Source of the DNA: Fidelibacterota bacterium
Lineage (GTDB): Bacteria; Fidelibacterota; UBA8477; JABMPR01
Direction of reading: 5' to 3'
Assembly (NCBI GenBank): GCA_016844945.1
Contig: JAERTJ010000086.1
Location: 100,180-164,179 of the forward strand
DNA length: 64,000 nucleotides
Shown here: positions 9,284 through 17,803 of the stretch, piece by piece
How the letters are laid out: every line of letters begins with the position of its first letter
Position numbering within the stretch: the stretch's first letter is position 1
Made by a program: the position numbers and the translations under genes
The notes under the pieces: model-generated
What the model was told of the DNA's origin: nothing
The model's database searches: none
The model's input: the letters and a program-made list of their open reading frames with translations, nothing else

Positions 9284-11112
9284 TCTAGCACGTTAAGGAT
9301 GCTGTTTTTCCCACCATATGGATCCTGAGAAAACTCACTGGCATGTGGATTGGCGATCCAGTCAGACCCGTTTAAGACAAATTTATACGTATAGGATCCC
9401 GGCTTAACCGGTATTGTTGTGAATAGGGTATCTCCCTGTTTATGATTGGAATACTCCTCAGCCAGCCAATTGTTAAAATCTCCAGCAACCTCCAACTTGT
9501 CAACGCTGCCTTCGGGATCCAGGTAATAAAGAGTGATTTGCTGATAGTCTCTGGATAGCCTGTCTGTAAAATCTACCCATGTGGGTAATATGGAATCAGC
9601 TCTCCCCCGTAATGCCCACACCGTCATGCTGTTGCCAGGCAGTCGCAGATAGAATTCATTCCCTTCTTCACGTAAGACACCCACACCATAAACAGGTTGG
9701 GGCTCAAAGCTCTCTATCCCCGGCGGTTTGGGAAGAGATACAAATTCCTCAGTTGAAGCATTATTAAGACAAATCAGGAGCTGATCTTCACCCACTGAAC
9801 GTAGATAGGCATAAATAGACCAATCTTTGTACACCTCATGGAAACTTCCCTGGGATAGTGCAGGGTAAGTATGACGTAGCTGGGTCAATTCACTAAACTC
9901 CATTTTACGCTTGAGTTGTTCAGAGTTCAGTGTGGTTGGTAGCGGTAGTCTATTCAGAAAATCTTGAGGGATTCCATTAGCGTCCTTCACTGGATAGCCA
10001 TCCATCCCGATTTCCGTACCGGAGTAGATAACTGGCAATCCCGGAGCTGTCATCAGCCAACCCAATGCTAGTTTCTGCTTGTCCCAGGACTGCTCAGCCA
10101 GACCGGCATTAAAACGGGCAACATCATGATTATCAATGAGTGTGGCAAACCGTGTGGACGCTAAGTCAGTTGCATTTTCCTGATAAAAGTCTGAAAAATT
10201 TTTAATGGGCGCACCTTTGTTAAAGGTTCTCTGAATGGCATAGTAACCCGGTATGTCAAACAAATAATCAAACCCGATGTCAGCATAAGGTTTAATCCTG
10301 AAAGCCTCACCCCAGAATACCTCTCCCATGAGTAAAAAATCTGATCCTGCTATTTCTCGAACATCCCTGACATAACGTTCCCAAAACTCAACTGGAATGT
10401 GTTTAACTGCATCCAGCCTGAATCCGTCGCAGCCTGTTTCATCGATCCAGTATTTTGAGACATCCATGAGGTATTGATAAACCGCATCATTTTCCTGTGC
10501 CAGATCAGGTAAGCCATGCAACTCACCTATTTCAATCTGCTCTTGATCAAACCAGTCAGTTATCTCAAAAGGCTTCCCCTGCTCATCCCAATGATACCAA
10601 TCAGTTTTTTCTGGATCATCGATCCAGGGGTGATCCGCGGCAGTTTGATTAAAAGGCATATCAAAAATGATTTTCATTCCCCGTGCATGAGCCGAGTTGA
10701 CCAAGAGCTTTAAATCGTCCAGGGTCCCGAAATGTTCATCCACACTGAAGAAATCAATGGGATGATATCCATGGTATGCCCACCACCCTACATAGTCTGA
10801 ATTTGAGTTATCCAGAAAAGGTGAGATCCAAATCATAGTAATTCCCATGGATTGAAGGCTATCCAGATTTTGGGTAATCCCGGATAAATCCCCTCCCTGA
10901 TAATGCTTCAGTGCTTCTGGATTAGTACCCTCATAAGCCAAATAACTCCCCGGTGTCTGACCAGAATTATTTGATGTGTCCCCATCTGCAAAACGATCTA
11001 TGAGCACAAAATACATGATTTCTGCAGAGGAAGCGGTCGCAGCCTGACGACATCCGGCTATTAAGATGAATACAAGACTAACACTCAAAAGAAGCAATAT
11101 TTTTTTAATCAT
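9274..11112 (-). CDS. GH13 alpha-amylase-family lipoprotein with C-terminal CBM48/AMPK-type glycogen-binding domain
   Basis: 612 residues. The lipobox LIAGC (Cys21) predicts a membrane-anchored, extracytoplasmic enzyme. GH13 regions are visible: region I IIFDMPFNQ (about 148-156), region II GFRLDAVKH with the nucleophile Asp234, region III LLMGEVFWG with acid/base Glu264, and region IV FATLIDNHD with Asp330. The usual Asn-His of region I is Asn-Gln here. Residues from about 525 (VDKLEVAGDFNNWL ... GSYTYKFVLNGSDWIANP) form a CBM48/AMPK-like glucan-binding domain, unusually placed at the C-terminus. It probably hydrolyses alpha-1,4 glucans outside the cytoplasm; the cytoplasmic GH57 and phosphorylase at 41684-45413 could use the products. 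A palindrome sits 20 bases upstream of the start. Neopullulanase or cyclomaltodextrinase specificity cannot be excluded. Confidence 0.87.
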   Translation of the reverse strand: MIKKILLLLSVSLVFILIAGCRQAATASSAEIMYFVLIDRFADGDTSNNSGQTPGSYLAYEGTNPEALKHYQGGDLSGITQNLDSLQSMGITMIWISPFLDNSNSDYVGWWAYHGYHPIDFFSVDEHFGTLDDLKLLVNSAHARGMKIIFDMPFNQTAADHPWIDDPEKTDWYHWDEQGKPFEITDWFDQEQIEIGELHGLPDLAQENDAVYQYLMDVSKYWIDETGCDGFRLDAVKHIPVEFWERYVRDVREIAGSDFLLMGEVFWGEAFRIKPYADIGFDYLFDIPGYYAIQRTFNKGAPIKNFSDFYQENATDLASTRFATLIDNHDVARFNAGLAEQSWDKQKLALGWLMTAPGLPVIYSGTEIGMDGYPVKDANGIPQDFLNRLPLPTTLNSEQLKRKMEFSELTQLRHTYPALSQGSFHEVYKDWSIYAYLRSVGEDQLLICLNNASTEEFVSLPKPPGIESFEPQPVYGVGVLREEGNEFYLRLPGNSMTVWALRGRADSILPTWVDFTDRLSRDYQQITLYYLDPEGSVDKLEVAGDFNNWLAEEYSNHKQGDTLFTTIPVKPGSYTYKFVLNGSDWIANPHASEFSQDPYGGKNSILNVLDHH

Positions 11113-11131
11113 GCACCATCATAGAACATGA

Positions 11132-11147
11132 GTTGAAAGATTTCAAC
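11132..11147. promoter_or_regulatory. Perfect inverted repeat in the amylase/selD divergent spacer
   Basis: GTTGAAA-GA-TTTCAAC is a 7+7 inverted repeat beginning 20 bases upstream of the amylase ATG and 64 bases from selD. Its position suits an operator for the amylase gene. No bound regulator can be named from sequence. Confidence 0.4.
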
Positions 11148-11210
11148 AAAAACATTTGTCCATCGTTCGCTTTTGTCGTTGGCACCCCAAACGGTTGGAT
11201 TATTTTAATT

Positions 11211-12266
11211 ATGATGAATAAGAGTCTAGAAATAAATCTGACCGCCAAAGTCAAAGCCGCCGGCTGAGCAGGCAAAATTGGTCCAGGGGACCTGGGCGAC
11301 ATACTTTGCGGGATTGATATTTTATCACATCCTGACCTGCTCGTAGGGATTGACCATCGTGATGACAGCTCAGTGTACAAGCTCAGTGAAGATATTGCAA
11401 TTGTGCAATCCCTGGACTTTTTCACACCCATTGTCGATGATCCTTATACCTTTGGTCAAATAACGGCTGCCAACGCGTTTAGTGATCTCTATGCCATGGG
11501 GGCCAGGCCGGTCACTGCCTTGAATATTGTTGCTTTTCCTGTTGACGATTTGTCCAACTCTGTCCTTAAGGACATTTTGCGAGGCGGGATCAGCAAGATT
11601 AATGAATCTGGGGCGGTACTGGCAGGTGGACACTCCATAAAAGATGATGAACTCAAATATGGTCTCTCCGTAACAGGCACTGTTCATCCAGACAAGATTA
11701 TCTCTAACAAGGGGGCTCAAGCTGGAGATGTCCTCATCCTCACCAAAGCCCTGGGAACAGGGATCGTCGCAACCGCTCTCAAGCGAAAAGTTGCTACTGA
11801 TGAACAAGTTCAACCCATGGTTGAGAGCATGATTCAGCTCAATAAAATAGCCTCTGAAACGGCTCAGAATTATTCCATAAATGCCATGACGGATGTAACG
11901 GGGTATGGGTTGATTGGGCACCTGCTGGAGATGCTTGACTCAAGTTTTATGGATGCCAGAATATATGTGGATGATCTACCTCTACTACCCAGCGTTCTGG
12001 ATATGGCAGAAAAGAATATTGTTCCCGGTGGTTTATTAACTAATAAGAAATATTATCATCCCCGAGTCGCTGTTGGAAGTTTAGTCTCTGAAGAACAGGA
12101 AATGATTGCGGTCGATCCTCAAACTTCAGGGGGCTTGCTCATTAGCACACCGGCTGAAGCAGCTGATAAATTACTAAGTGATCTACATGCCAATGGGATC
12201 GAAATTGCTACAATCATCGGGGAGATCACAAACCCCAGCGCAGAACCACGAATTTCACTACAATAG
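11211..12266 (+). CDS. selD: Selenide, water dikinase containing selenocysteine (UGA at 11265-11267)
   Basis: SelD makes selenophosphate from selenide and ATP, the selenium donor for selenocysteine and selenouridine. Reading from ATG 11211 gives a short N-terminus, then AAG-TGA-AGKIGPGDL. The TGA is codon 19, exactly where SelD carries its catalytic Cys or Sec, with the essential Lys at 22. The frame then runs without interruption to 12266 (LVGIDHRDDSSVY, FTPIVDDPYTFGQITAANAFSDLYAMGARP, LAGGHSI, DVTGYGLIGHLLEM, DPQTSGGLL), giving 351 residues, the normal SelD length. Starting at the internal ATG 11373 would lose the active site and the ATP-binding N-terminus. A hairpin just 3' of the TGA supports readthrough. 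Only a weak ribosome site is seen. The gene implies selA, selB and selC elsewhere in the genome. Confidence 0.9.
11265..11297 (+). promoter_or_regulatory. Selenocysteine UGA with bacterial SECIS-like hairpin
   Basis: The TGA codon (11265-11267) is followed after 13 bases by GTCCAGG (11281-11287), loop GGA (11288-11290) and CCTGGGC (11291-11297): a 7-bp stem with one G-U pair. The loop starts with GG and lies 20 bases beyond the UGA. Bacterial SECIS elements are described as stem-loops inside the coding region with the apical loop roughly 16-37 bases after UGA and a G among the first loop positions, so this fits. Confidence 0.8.
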
Positions 12267-12288
12267 CTTCTCGAATATTACTTCATTA

Positions 12289-13398
12289 TCACAGATAGAT
12301 ATGAATCTGGGTTAGCAGCTGTGATTCAGGTTCACTTGATTCACCTGGGAACTCGAGCTGACTTGTACGATAGCCCAATTTGACCTCAATACCTCTTACT
12401 GGAAAAAGTTCCAACCCAATGCTGGTTCTATTTATGGCGCCAGTTTGAAGTTCCATATCCGGATCAAAAAACTCATAACGTCCAACCACTTCAACCCCCT
12501 GGAGAATCCGATAACTCATTTGATGTAGCACTGCCAGGTTAGAGGCATCCTTGGATGGCCAACCACTCATCTTTGACCATTCACCTAATAGGACCAGATT
12601 CCCGCTTGCTAATCCCCAGGTGGCTACAGTTGCCTGGGTGTTCTGGGCTTCATTGAGGACACCGAACCCTGCATGACCAGTAACTACATTGCCCTCGAGC
12701 ATATAATTCGCTTTAAACGCACTGAAGTTTTGTGAATCCTCAATCATATCACTTTGTATGAAGGCTGATCCAGCCATAACAGAAAGCTCAAGTCCTGCGA
12801 GTGGAGCAGCTCCCACTTCAATGAGTGTTGGAGGATCTATGAAGGGAGTAAAAGGCATTCCCTCTCTACCAAGACCTAGCGTTGTAAGGTTTCCGCCACG
12901 AATAAATGTGCTGTGATCATCAATTCGCCACCCCAAAGTAGGTAGCTCTTTGCCCACTGATATCCAGCTCTCAAGGGGCAGTCCCTCATATCGCAGACCA
13001 CCGGTAAACTTGAATTCCTCCAGGACACGTCCCACCTCAACATGGGCAATCAGGTTACCAAATTCAGCACCTGAGTAGAGCGCAAATTGCATTGGGAACT
13101 GTCTTAAATCTTTATCTGTCTGGGCAATCATCTGATAGCGCGTGTCGATCCCGAAGGTGAGGGGGAAGTCACTCTCATCATCGAAGTCGTCAACATCACC
13201 TTCCCATGGCAGCTGCACATCTCTCATAATCATGCTCTCACGAGCGTAATCCTTCCCATAGGTGTTTCTGGCTCCTCCACCTCCCTGGTAGGAATGACAG
13301 GAACCACAACTGACTGACTCCATCATGGCGAACCTTGGCAAGGCTATTAAATTTGTGGCTATGAGGGCGAATAGTAGAATTTTTATGATCTGTTTCAA
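12289..13398 (-). CDS. Secreted c-type heme protein with barrel-like body
   Basis: 369 residues, not recognised as a named family. A signal peptide (about 1-20) is followed at once by a single heme c motif CGSCH (Cys31, Cys34, His35). The remainder reads as alternating hydrophobic and polar beta strands (FGIDTRYQMIAQ, QFALYSGAEFGNLIAHVEVGRVL, VEVVGRYEFFDP, IEVKLGYRTSQLEF) and ends in LLTQIHIYL, like a small outer-membrane barrel. It overlaps the upstream cytochrome lipoprotein by 4 bases (ATGA), so the pair is translationally coupled and probably works together in electron transfer at the outer membrane. The donor and acceptor are unknown. A periplasmic beta-rich cytochrome that is not in the membrane is the alternative. 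Confidence 0.7.
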   Translation of the reverse strand: MKQIIKILLFALIATNLIALPRFAMMESVSCGSCHSYQGGGGARNTYGKDYARESMIMRDVQLPWEGDVDDFDDESDFPLTFGIDTRYQMIAQTDKDLRQFPMQFALYSGAEFGNLIAHVEVGRVLEEFKFTGGLRYEGLPLESWISVGKELPTLGWRIDDHSTFIRGGNLTTLGLGREGMPFTPFIDPPTLIEVGAAPLAGLELSVMAGSAFIQSDMIEDSQNFSAFKANYMLEGNVVTGHAGFGVLNEAQNTQATVATWGLASGNLVLLGEWSKMSGWPSKDASNLAVLHQMSYRILQGVEVVGRYEFFDPDMELQTGAINRTSIGLELFPVRGIEVKLGYRTSQLEFPGESSEPESQLLTQIHIYL

Positions 13399-14393
13399 TT
13401 GTCTAGTGCTCCCTGGTCAATCCAACGCTCAATTCGGTCAATTGTTGAATCTGCTAATGGAGGTGCGCTGAGTGGCATTCTGGATCCTGCTGTACCTCTG
13501 AGTTTCATAATCAACCTGCTGCTCGCGCCATCACCAGCAATCACTACCGCTCCACTATTAGCACCTGACATGAGTTGTGCGTACGAGCTCAAATTGAGAC
13601 CCGCACTGGTTCCATGGCACCCGGTGCAACTTCCATCCCACACTGGCTGAACTGAGGTTGCATAACTTACAGCTTCCTCTGCATCAGCGAGCAGGCTGAT
13701 GACATCAGGCGATGAAGAGCTGTTTGAATAGATGGTCATTTCACCATCATAATTTCCTGCAATCACCGGTTCGAAGGTCACGGTTACACTGATGGATGTT
13801 CCGGGGATCAAATGTTGTGGAAAGACCGTATCCACCTGAAAAACATCCTGTTCGACTGTGACCGAGTCAATTGAAAGGGTATCATTCCCGGTACTGGATA
13901 AGGTGATCTGTTTTTGAACACTCCCATCACTGAGAATCTGACCAAAATCTAGCTGGTTATCTGAGAGAGATAGGACAGGGACTGGCACAGCAGTTCCCCT
14001 TCCGCGCACCTGGATTGCCAGGTCAGAATTTTCTGGATCATTACTGCTCACCAGAATTTCTGCGGGATAGGTAGCATTACTTTGTGGGGTAAATGTGACG
14101 ACTAGATTCAATGTATCCTCTGGATTGAGATTAAAGTCCCCTTGGGGATCCAATGAATAGACTGAACTATCCTGAACCAATGCCAGGGTAACCTGAAGTT
14201 CCCCTTCCCCGTTATTAATCAGCCGAAATCCTTTGGTCTGGGTAGCCCCAATCGTAATGGTTGAAAACTCAATGCTTTCAACATCAACAATTAATTGCGG
14301 CAGGAGGATTTCTGGATCTCCCATATCACTACAGCTTCCCAGTAATAATTGAAGCAATGTCATTGCACTAATGAGTCTGATAAATGTTTTCAT
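13395..14393 (-). CDS. Lipoprotein with two HYDIN/ASPM-type Ig domains and a C-terminal cytochrome c domain
   Basis: 332 residues. Lipobox LLGSC (Cys21). Two ASH/HYDIN-like immunoglobulin repeats follow (about 35-133: IEFSTITIGATQTKGFRLIN ... VSSNDPENSDLAIQVRGRG; and 140-236: LDFGQILSDGSVQKQITLSS ... IYSNSSSSPDVISLLADA). A C-terminal cytochrome c-like domain has CTGCH (Cys256, Cys259, His260), and Met306 in SRMPLS is the likely distal ligand, as in short cytochromes of planctomycete type (YAQLMSG, MPL ... IDRIERWIDQGA). The Ig domains probably act as a spacer that presents the heme away from the membrane. It is the first gene of a two-gene unit with the barrel-like heme protein. Confidence 0.75.
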   Translation of the reverse strand: MKTFIRLISAMTLLQLLLGSCSDMGDPEILLPQLIVDVESIEFSTITIGATQTKGFRLINNGEGELQVTLALVQDSSVYSLDPQGDFNLNPEDTLNLVVTFTPQSNATYPAEILVSSNDPENSDLAIQVRGRGTAVPVPVLSLSDNQLDFGQILSDGSVQKQITLSSTGNDTLSIDSVTVEQDVFQVDTVFPQHLIPGTSISVTVTFEPVIAGNYDGEMTIYSNSSSSPDVISLLADAEEAVSYATSVQPVWDGSCTGCHGTSAGLNLSSYAQLMSGANSGAVVIAGDGASSRLIMKLRGTAGSRMPLSAPPLADSTIDRIERWIDQGALDN

Positions 14394-14659
14394 GCCTCGA
14401 TAATATATAATTCAAATCGCTGGTCAAGGATTTACATGACTATATTTATCACAATATGAATCCAATTAAAGCGCTTACACAAAATCGTCTGAATGTAAAA
14501 CCGAAAGTGAATCAATTGATTCCAGCAAATCAATGATACAAGATGCGTGGGCTAAAACATGTTCCATGAGCAATCAGTGATAAACTAAAATAAATCGTTT
14601 AATTCCTGTCATCTCCAATCATATTTACGCAGGTTTCAAATCGAGAAGTAGAAGGAACT
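14394..14659. other. Divergent spacer between cytochrome pair and copA
   Basis: 266 bases, AT-rich, with no credible open frame or RNA gene. It contains the perfect palindrome GAATCAATTGATTC at 14509-14522, about 137 bases before copA; a CueR-type or CsoR-type copper operator was looked for and not recognised. Confidence 0.45.
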
Positions 14660-16891
14660 ATGGCTCCAAATAAATCAATAGACTCAGATCAACAGCATCA
14701 GTATGAATTTGATGTTGAGGGCATGAGTTGTGCTGCCTGTGTGGCAAATGTGGAATCTGCACTCCATTCCATTGAAGGGGTTGGAGAGGTCTCTGTGAAT
14801 CTTGCAACAGAATCTGCTCAGGTGACATCCTCAACACCCATCCCAATCAATAAATTCACACGCACCGTTTCAAAAATGGGTTATAAGCTTGAACCTCAGG
14901 GCAGTTCATCCCTTGTGAGCAGGCAGCAGCGGTCAATATCAACCTGGAAAAGATTATTGATAATCCAGGCAATTTTTGGTGTCCCTCTTTTGGTTTATGC
15001 CATGCTGGAGATGTTCACAGCAATCCAGATTTTTCCAAGAGTGACAGGAATCCTGATTCAGCTTGTCCTGGCGACCATTCTAGTCATCAGTGGTAGTGGT
15101 TACTACCGACGGGGATTTCAACATCTCATCTTGCGTGTACCAAACATGGATTCCCTGGTGGCACTGGGTACCGGGTCAGCATATTTGTATTCAATCATTT
15201 CCACAATGAACCTGATCCAGGGATTCGAGATTGAAGGGTTTACGACCCTCTACTTTGAGGCAGCTGGTACGATTTTGCTCTTTATCACCTTCGGGAAATG
15301 GTTAGAGGCACTGGCACGGGGCAAAACAACTGAGGCATTAACGGGACTCATGGATCAAATGCCTACTGAAGCTGAAGTAAAACGTGATGGTAAATGGGTT
15401 ATGTTAGGTCTTGACCAGGTCATAATAGGTGATGAGGTCAGGGTCAATCCACATACAAGAATTCCAGTAGACGGTGTCGTGTTAGCAGGCAGGAGTAGCA
15501 CTGATGAATCTTCCATTAGTGGTGAATCAATTCCTGTTGAGAAAGAGGAAGGCAGTTCTGTCATTGGAGCCAGTCTGAACCTTCAGTCTGGAATGGTTAT
15601 CCGGGCTGAGAAAATTGGGCGTGAGTCCATGTTTGGCCAAATCATCACTCTGGTAGAATCAGCTCAACTTAAAAAACCAGAAATCCAAAAACTAGTCGAT
15701 AAAATCGCAGCAGTCTTTGTTCCCATCGTTTTGAGTCTTGCACTTCTAAGTGGACTGGTCTGGTTGCTGCTGGGTTTTGGAATCACTTTCGCCATCAATG
15801 TTATGATATCAGTGATGATTATTGCCTGTCCATGTGCGCTGGGACTTGCAACACCAACGGCTTTGGTGGTTGGTAGTGGAATCGCGGCACGGGGTGGCAT
15901 TCTCATTAAATCTGCAGATGCTTTCCAGCAATTAAGTAAGGTGGATATCATGGTGTTCGATAAAACAGGCACTTTAACCACAGCTGATCCACAAGTTGTG
16001 GGATGCTTCCCTGTGGATACTACGGGATATTTTAGTCTGGCTATGGGCTTGGAAGAAAAGAGTCAACATCCCCTTGCCAGGGCATTGCTCAAACACGGTA
16101 CAAAACTGGGGCTCCAGGCAACAGAAATGGAGAATGTAACTGAACAGCCCGGTTCAGGGATTCAAGGCTATCATGAGCAATCCTGTTTTCATTTTCGTCG
16201 GCTGAATCCAGATGAAGATCTACCAGAAGATTTTTCCAAGGTCTCACAATCATATGATGAAAAAGGGTTTACTACTTCGGGTATTTTTTCCGATGACAAT
16301 ATTCTAGGGCTCATCGCTTTTTCCGATATCATTAAACCGGAGGGTAAAAGTGTTGTGCGTGCATTGAGGAACCGAGGTGTTGAATCCTATTTACTATCAG
16401 GGGATAAGCCTAAAACGGCTGCTCGGATCGCTAAAGAAGCTGGAATCGATAATTTCCAGGCACAAGTGTTACCTGCGGATAAACATGATGAGGTAAAATC
16501 TCTACAGAACCAGAGCAAGATTGTAGGCATGCTAGGTGATGGTATCAATGATGCACCTGCATTGACAGTGGCGGATATTGGAATTTCATTTAAAGGCAGT
16601 ACAGATATTGCAATCAATGCTGCAGACATCATCCTGCTGAATGATTCACTGAATCATGTGGTATACGCCCATCGTATTGCACAGGCAACCATGGGTAAAA
16701 TTCGTCAAAATTTATTCTGGGCATTTATCTATAACCTGGCTGGAATTCCCATTGCCATGGGCGTGTTATTTCCATTTACAGGGATGCTGCTAAACCCAAT
16801 GTTCGCAGGGTTGGCAATGGCATTTTCGTCCGTTTCAGTCGTCAGTAACACCTTGCTTCTCCGGCAAAAGAATTATTTCACAAAGTTATGA
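14660..16891 (+). CDS. copA: Copper-exporting P1B-type ATPase
   Basis: 743 residues. One N-terminal heavy-metal domain with GMSCAACVANVES (Cys24, Cys27) is followed by eight predicted membrane spans, the actuator motif SGESIPVEKEEG, the ion-path motif CPC (Cys393, Cys395 in IIACPCALGLATP), the phosphorylated Asp434 in DKTGTLT, an HP motif (QHPLAR), and the hinge GDGINDAPAL (Asp627). The CPC motif plus the CxxC domain is typical of Cu(I) export from the cytoplasm, though silver may also be moved. GAAGGA lies ahead of the ATG. It is a single-gene unit ending in a strong terminator at 16895-16922. No copper-responsive regulator or copper chaperone is adjacent. Confidence 0.93.
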   Translation: MAPNKSIDSDQQHQYEFDVEGMSCAACVANVESALHSIEGVGEVSVNLATESAQVTSSTPIPINKFTRTVSKMGYKLEPQGSSSLVSRQQRSISTWKRLLIIQAIFGVPLLVYAMLEMFTAIQIFPRVTGILIQLVLATILVISGSGYYRRGFQHLILRVPNMDSLVALGTGSAYLYSIISTMNLIQGFEIEGFTTLYFEAAGTILLFITFGKWLEALARGKTTEALTGLMDQMPTEAEVKRDGKWVMLGLDQVIIGDEVRVNPHTRIPVDGVVLAGRSSTDESSISGESIPVEKEEGSSVIGASLNLQSGMVIRAEKIGRESMFGQIITLVESAQLKKPEIQKLVDKIAAVFVPIVLSLALLSGLVWLLLGFGITFAINVMISVMIIACPCALGLATPTALVVGSGIAARGGILIKSADAFQQLSKVDIMVFDKTGTLTTADPQVVGCFPVDTTGYFSLAMGLEEKSQHPLARALLKHGTKLGLQATEMENVTEQPGSGIQGYHEQSCFHFRRLNPDEDLPEDFSKVSQSYDEKGFTTSGIFSDDNILGLIAFSDIIKPEGKSVVRALRNRGVESYLLSGDKPKTAARIAKEAGIDNFQAQVLPADKHDEVKSLQNQSKIVGMLGDGINDAPALTVADIGISFKGSTDIAINAADIILLNDSLNHVVYAHRIAQATMGKIRQNLFWAFIYNLAGIPIAMGVLFPFTGMLLNPMFAGLAMAFSSVSVVSNTLLLRQKNYFTKL

Positions 16892-16894
16892 TAC

Positions 16895-16922
16895 AAAAAA
16901 AGGGTCCCGAGGGACCCTTTTT
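16895..16922 (+). terminator. Bidirectional rho-independent terminator after copA
   Basis: A-tract and GGGTCC (16902-16907), tetraloop CGAG, GGACCC (16912-16917) then a five-base T-run. Flanking A and T runs on the two sides let it serve both copA and the convergent DUF3467 gene. Confidence 0.9.
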
Positions 16923-16942
16923 CACAACTTCTAATTGAATTA

Positions 16943-17263
16943 CTAGTTCGGCATATTTCCTGGTTTGGGATGCATTCCTGGAAAAGCCATCGGATCAGGC
17001 ATCCTGATCTCTCCGTGTTCAGTTTCGTATTTGGTAATGTTTTGTTCGAGAGCTCTCAGAAGCGCTTTAGTATGACTGGGGGTCATGATAACGCGCGATT
17101 GTACATTTGCTTTCGGAGAACCAGGCATCACACGCACAAAGTCCATGACAAATTCAGCCGCAGAGTGTGTAATGATCGCCAGGTTTGCATATTCTCCATC
17201 AGCGACCTTTTCATTGACTTGAATTTGTATCTGTTGTGCAGGTTTATTTTTTTTTGGTTCCAT
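16943..17263 (-). CDS. DUF3467 family protein
   Basis: 106 residues. It matches the small conserved bacterial DUF3467 family by its pattern: an N-terminal charged strand IQIQVNEKVADGEYANLAIITHSAAEF, then FVMDFVRVMPG and a helix VIMTPSHTKALLRALEQNITKYE, ending in a Pro/Met-rich tail. No signal peptide, so cytoplasmic. The biochemical role of the family is not established. AAGGAA precedes the ATG. It lies 32 bases downstream of the zinc-ribbon gene on the same strand and they probably share a transcript; the pairing gives no clear functional hint. Confidence 0.8.
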   Translation of the reverse strand: MEPKKNKPAQQIQIQVNEKVADGEYANLAIITHSAAEFVMDFVRVMPGSPKANVQSRVIMTPSHTKALLRALEQNITKYETEHGEIRMPDPMAFPGMHPKPGNMPN

Positions 17264-17295
17264 TTTTTATTTCCTTCGAAGGGTGGTGCCTAAGA

Positions 17296-17637
17296 TTAAG
17301 ACTGCCAGGGTTTATTTCTGGAGAGATTGGGGTTATCTTCCCCCCACTCTTCTTCAGTATGATCGGGATCCTTATCCCAGTCAATCTCTGCAGCTTGTGT
17401 ATCAGGGAGATCCTGATCATCAAAATCAGATTCTTCAAATCTTAAGTATTCATCGCCATACACAGATTCATCAAAAAAGTCGATATCTTCTACGATTTCC
17501 GCTACCATAAGGAATTCCAGGAAATCCATATACTTTTTATTTTTAAGATTCGTTGCACAGTGTGGACAGACGAGAGATTTAGCTAATTTCTCCTCTGAAA
17601 GTTCTTCACCACAATTCGGGCATACAATATCTTCCAT
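17296..17637 (-). CDS. Small acidic zinc-ribbon protein
   Basis: 113 residues. The N-terminus has two CxxC knuckles, CPNCGEELSEE and CPHCATNL, forming a rubredoxin-like zinc ribbon over about residues 6-29. The rest is strongly acidic (EDIDFFDESVYGDEYLRFEESDFDDQD, IDWDKDPDHTEEEWGED), which would suit a protein that contacts a basic partner. A ribosome site (GAGGG) precedes the ATG. No enzymatic motif is seen, and the function is unknown. It is the first gene of a probable two-gene unit with the DUF3467 gene, and is divergent from the DksA/TraR-like gene. Confidence 0.65.
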   Translation of the reverse strand: MEDIVCPNCGEELSEEKLAKSLVCPHCATNLKNKKYMDFLEFLMVAEIVEDIDFFDESVYGDEYLRFEESDFDDQDLPDTQAAEIDWDKDPDHTEEEWGEDNPNLSRNKPWQS

Positions 17638-17803
17638 TATACCCTCACATTAATAGGTTGATAATTCCAATGGTTCATAAAGCGCGCAAATGTAGTCGGT
17701 GACATAGGGGGTGCCAAGAGGTTTTTAAAACCGCTAAATTTGCTAGGAAAATCATGTGCAGACGATATATTGCAACAATTAAAGCATTATTTGAAGGGTT
17801 AAA

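Noticed and set aside
11373..12266. Short selD starting at internal ATG 11373
   Set aside because: It would remove the catalytic Sec/Cys loop and ATP-binding N-terminus. The upstream frame translates into conserved SelD sequence through a TGA at the catalytic site, so readthrough is the better model; a frameshift or pseudogene is not needed.
14509..14522. GAATCAATTGATTC as a copper-responsive operator for copA
   Set aside because: It is a perfect 14-base palindrome but 137 bases upstream and unlike known CueR, CsoR or CopY operators; it may be chance in AT-rich sequence.
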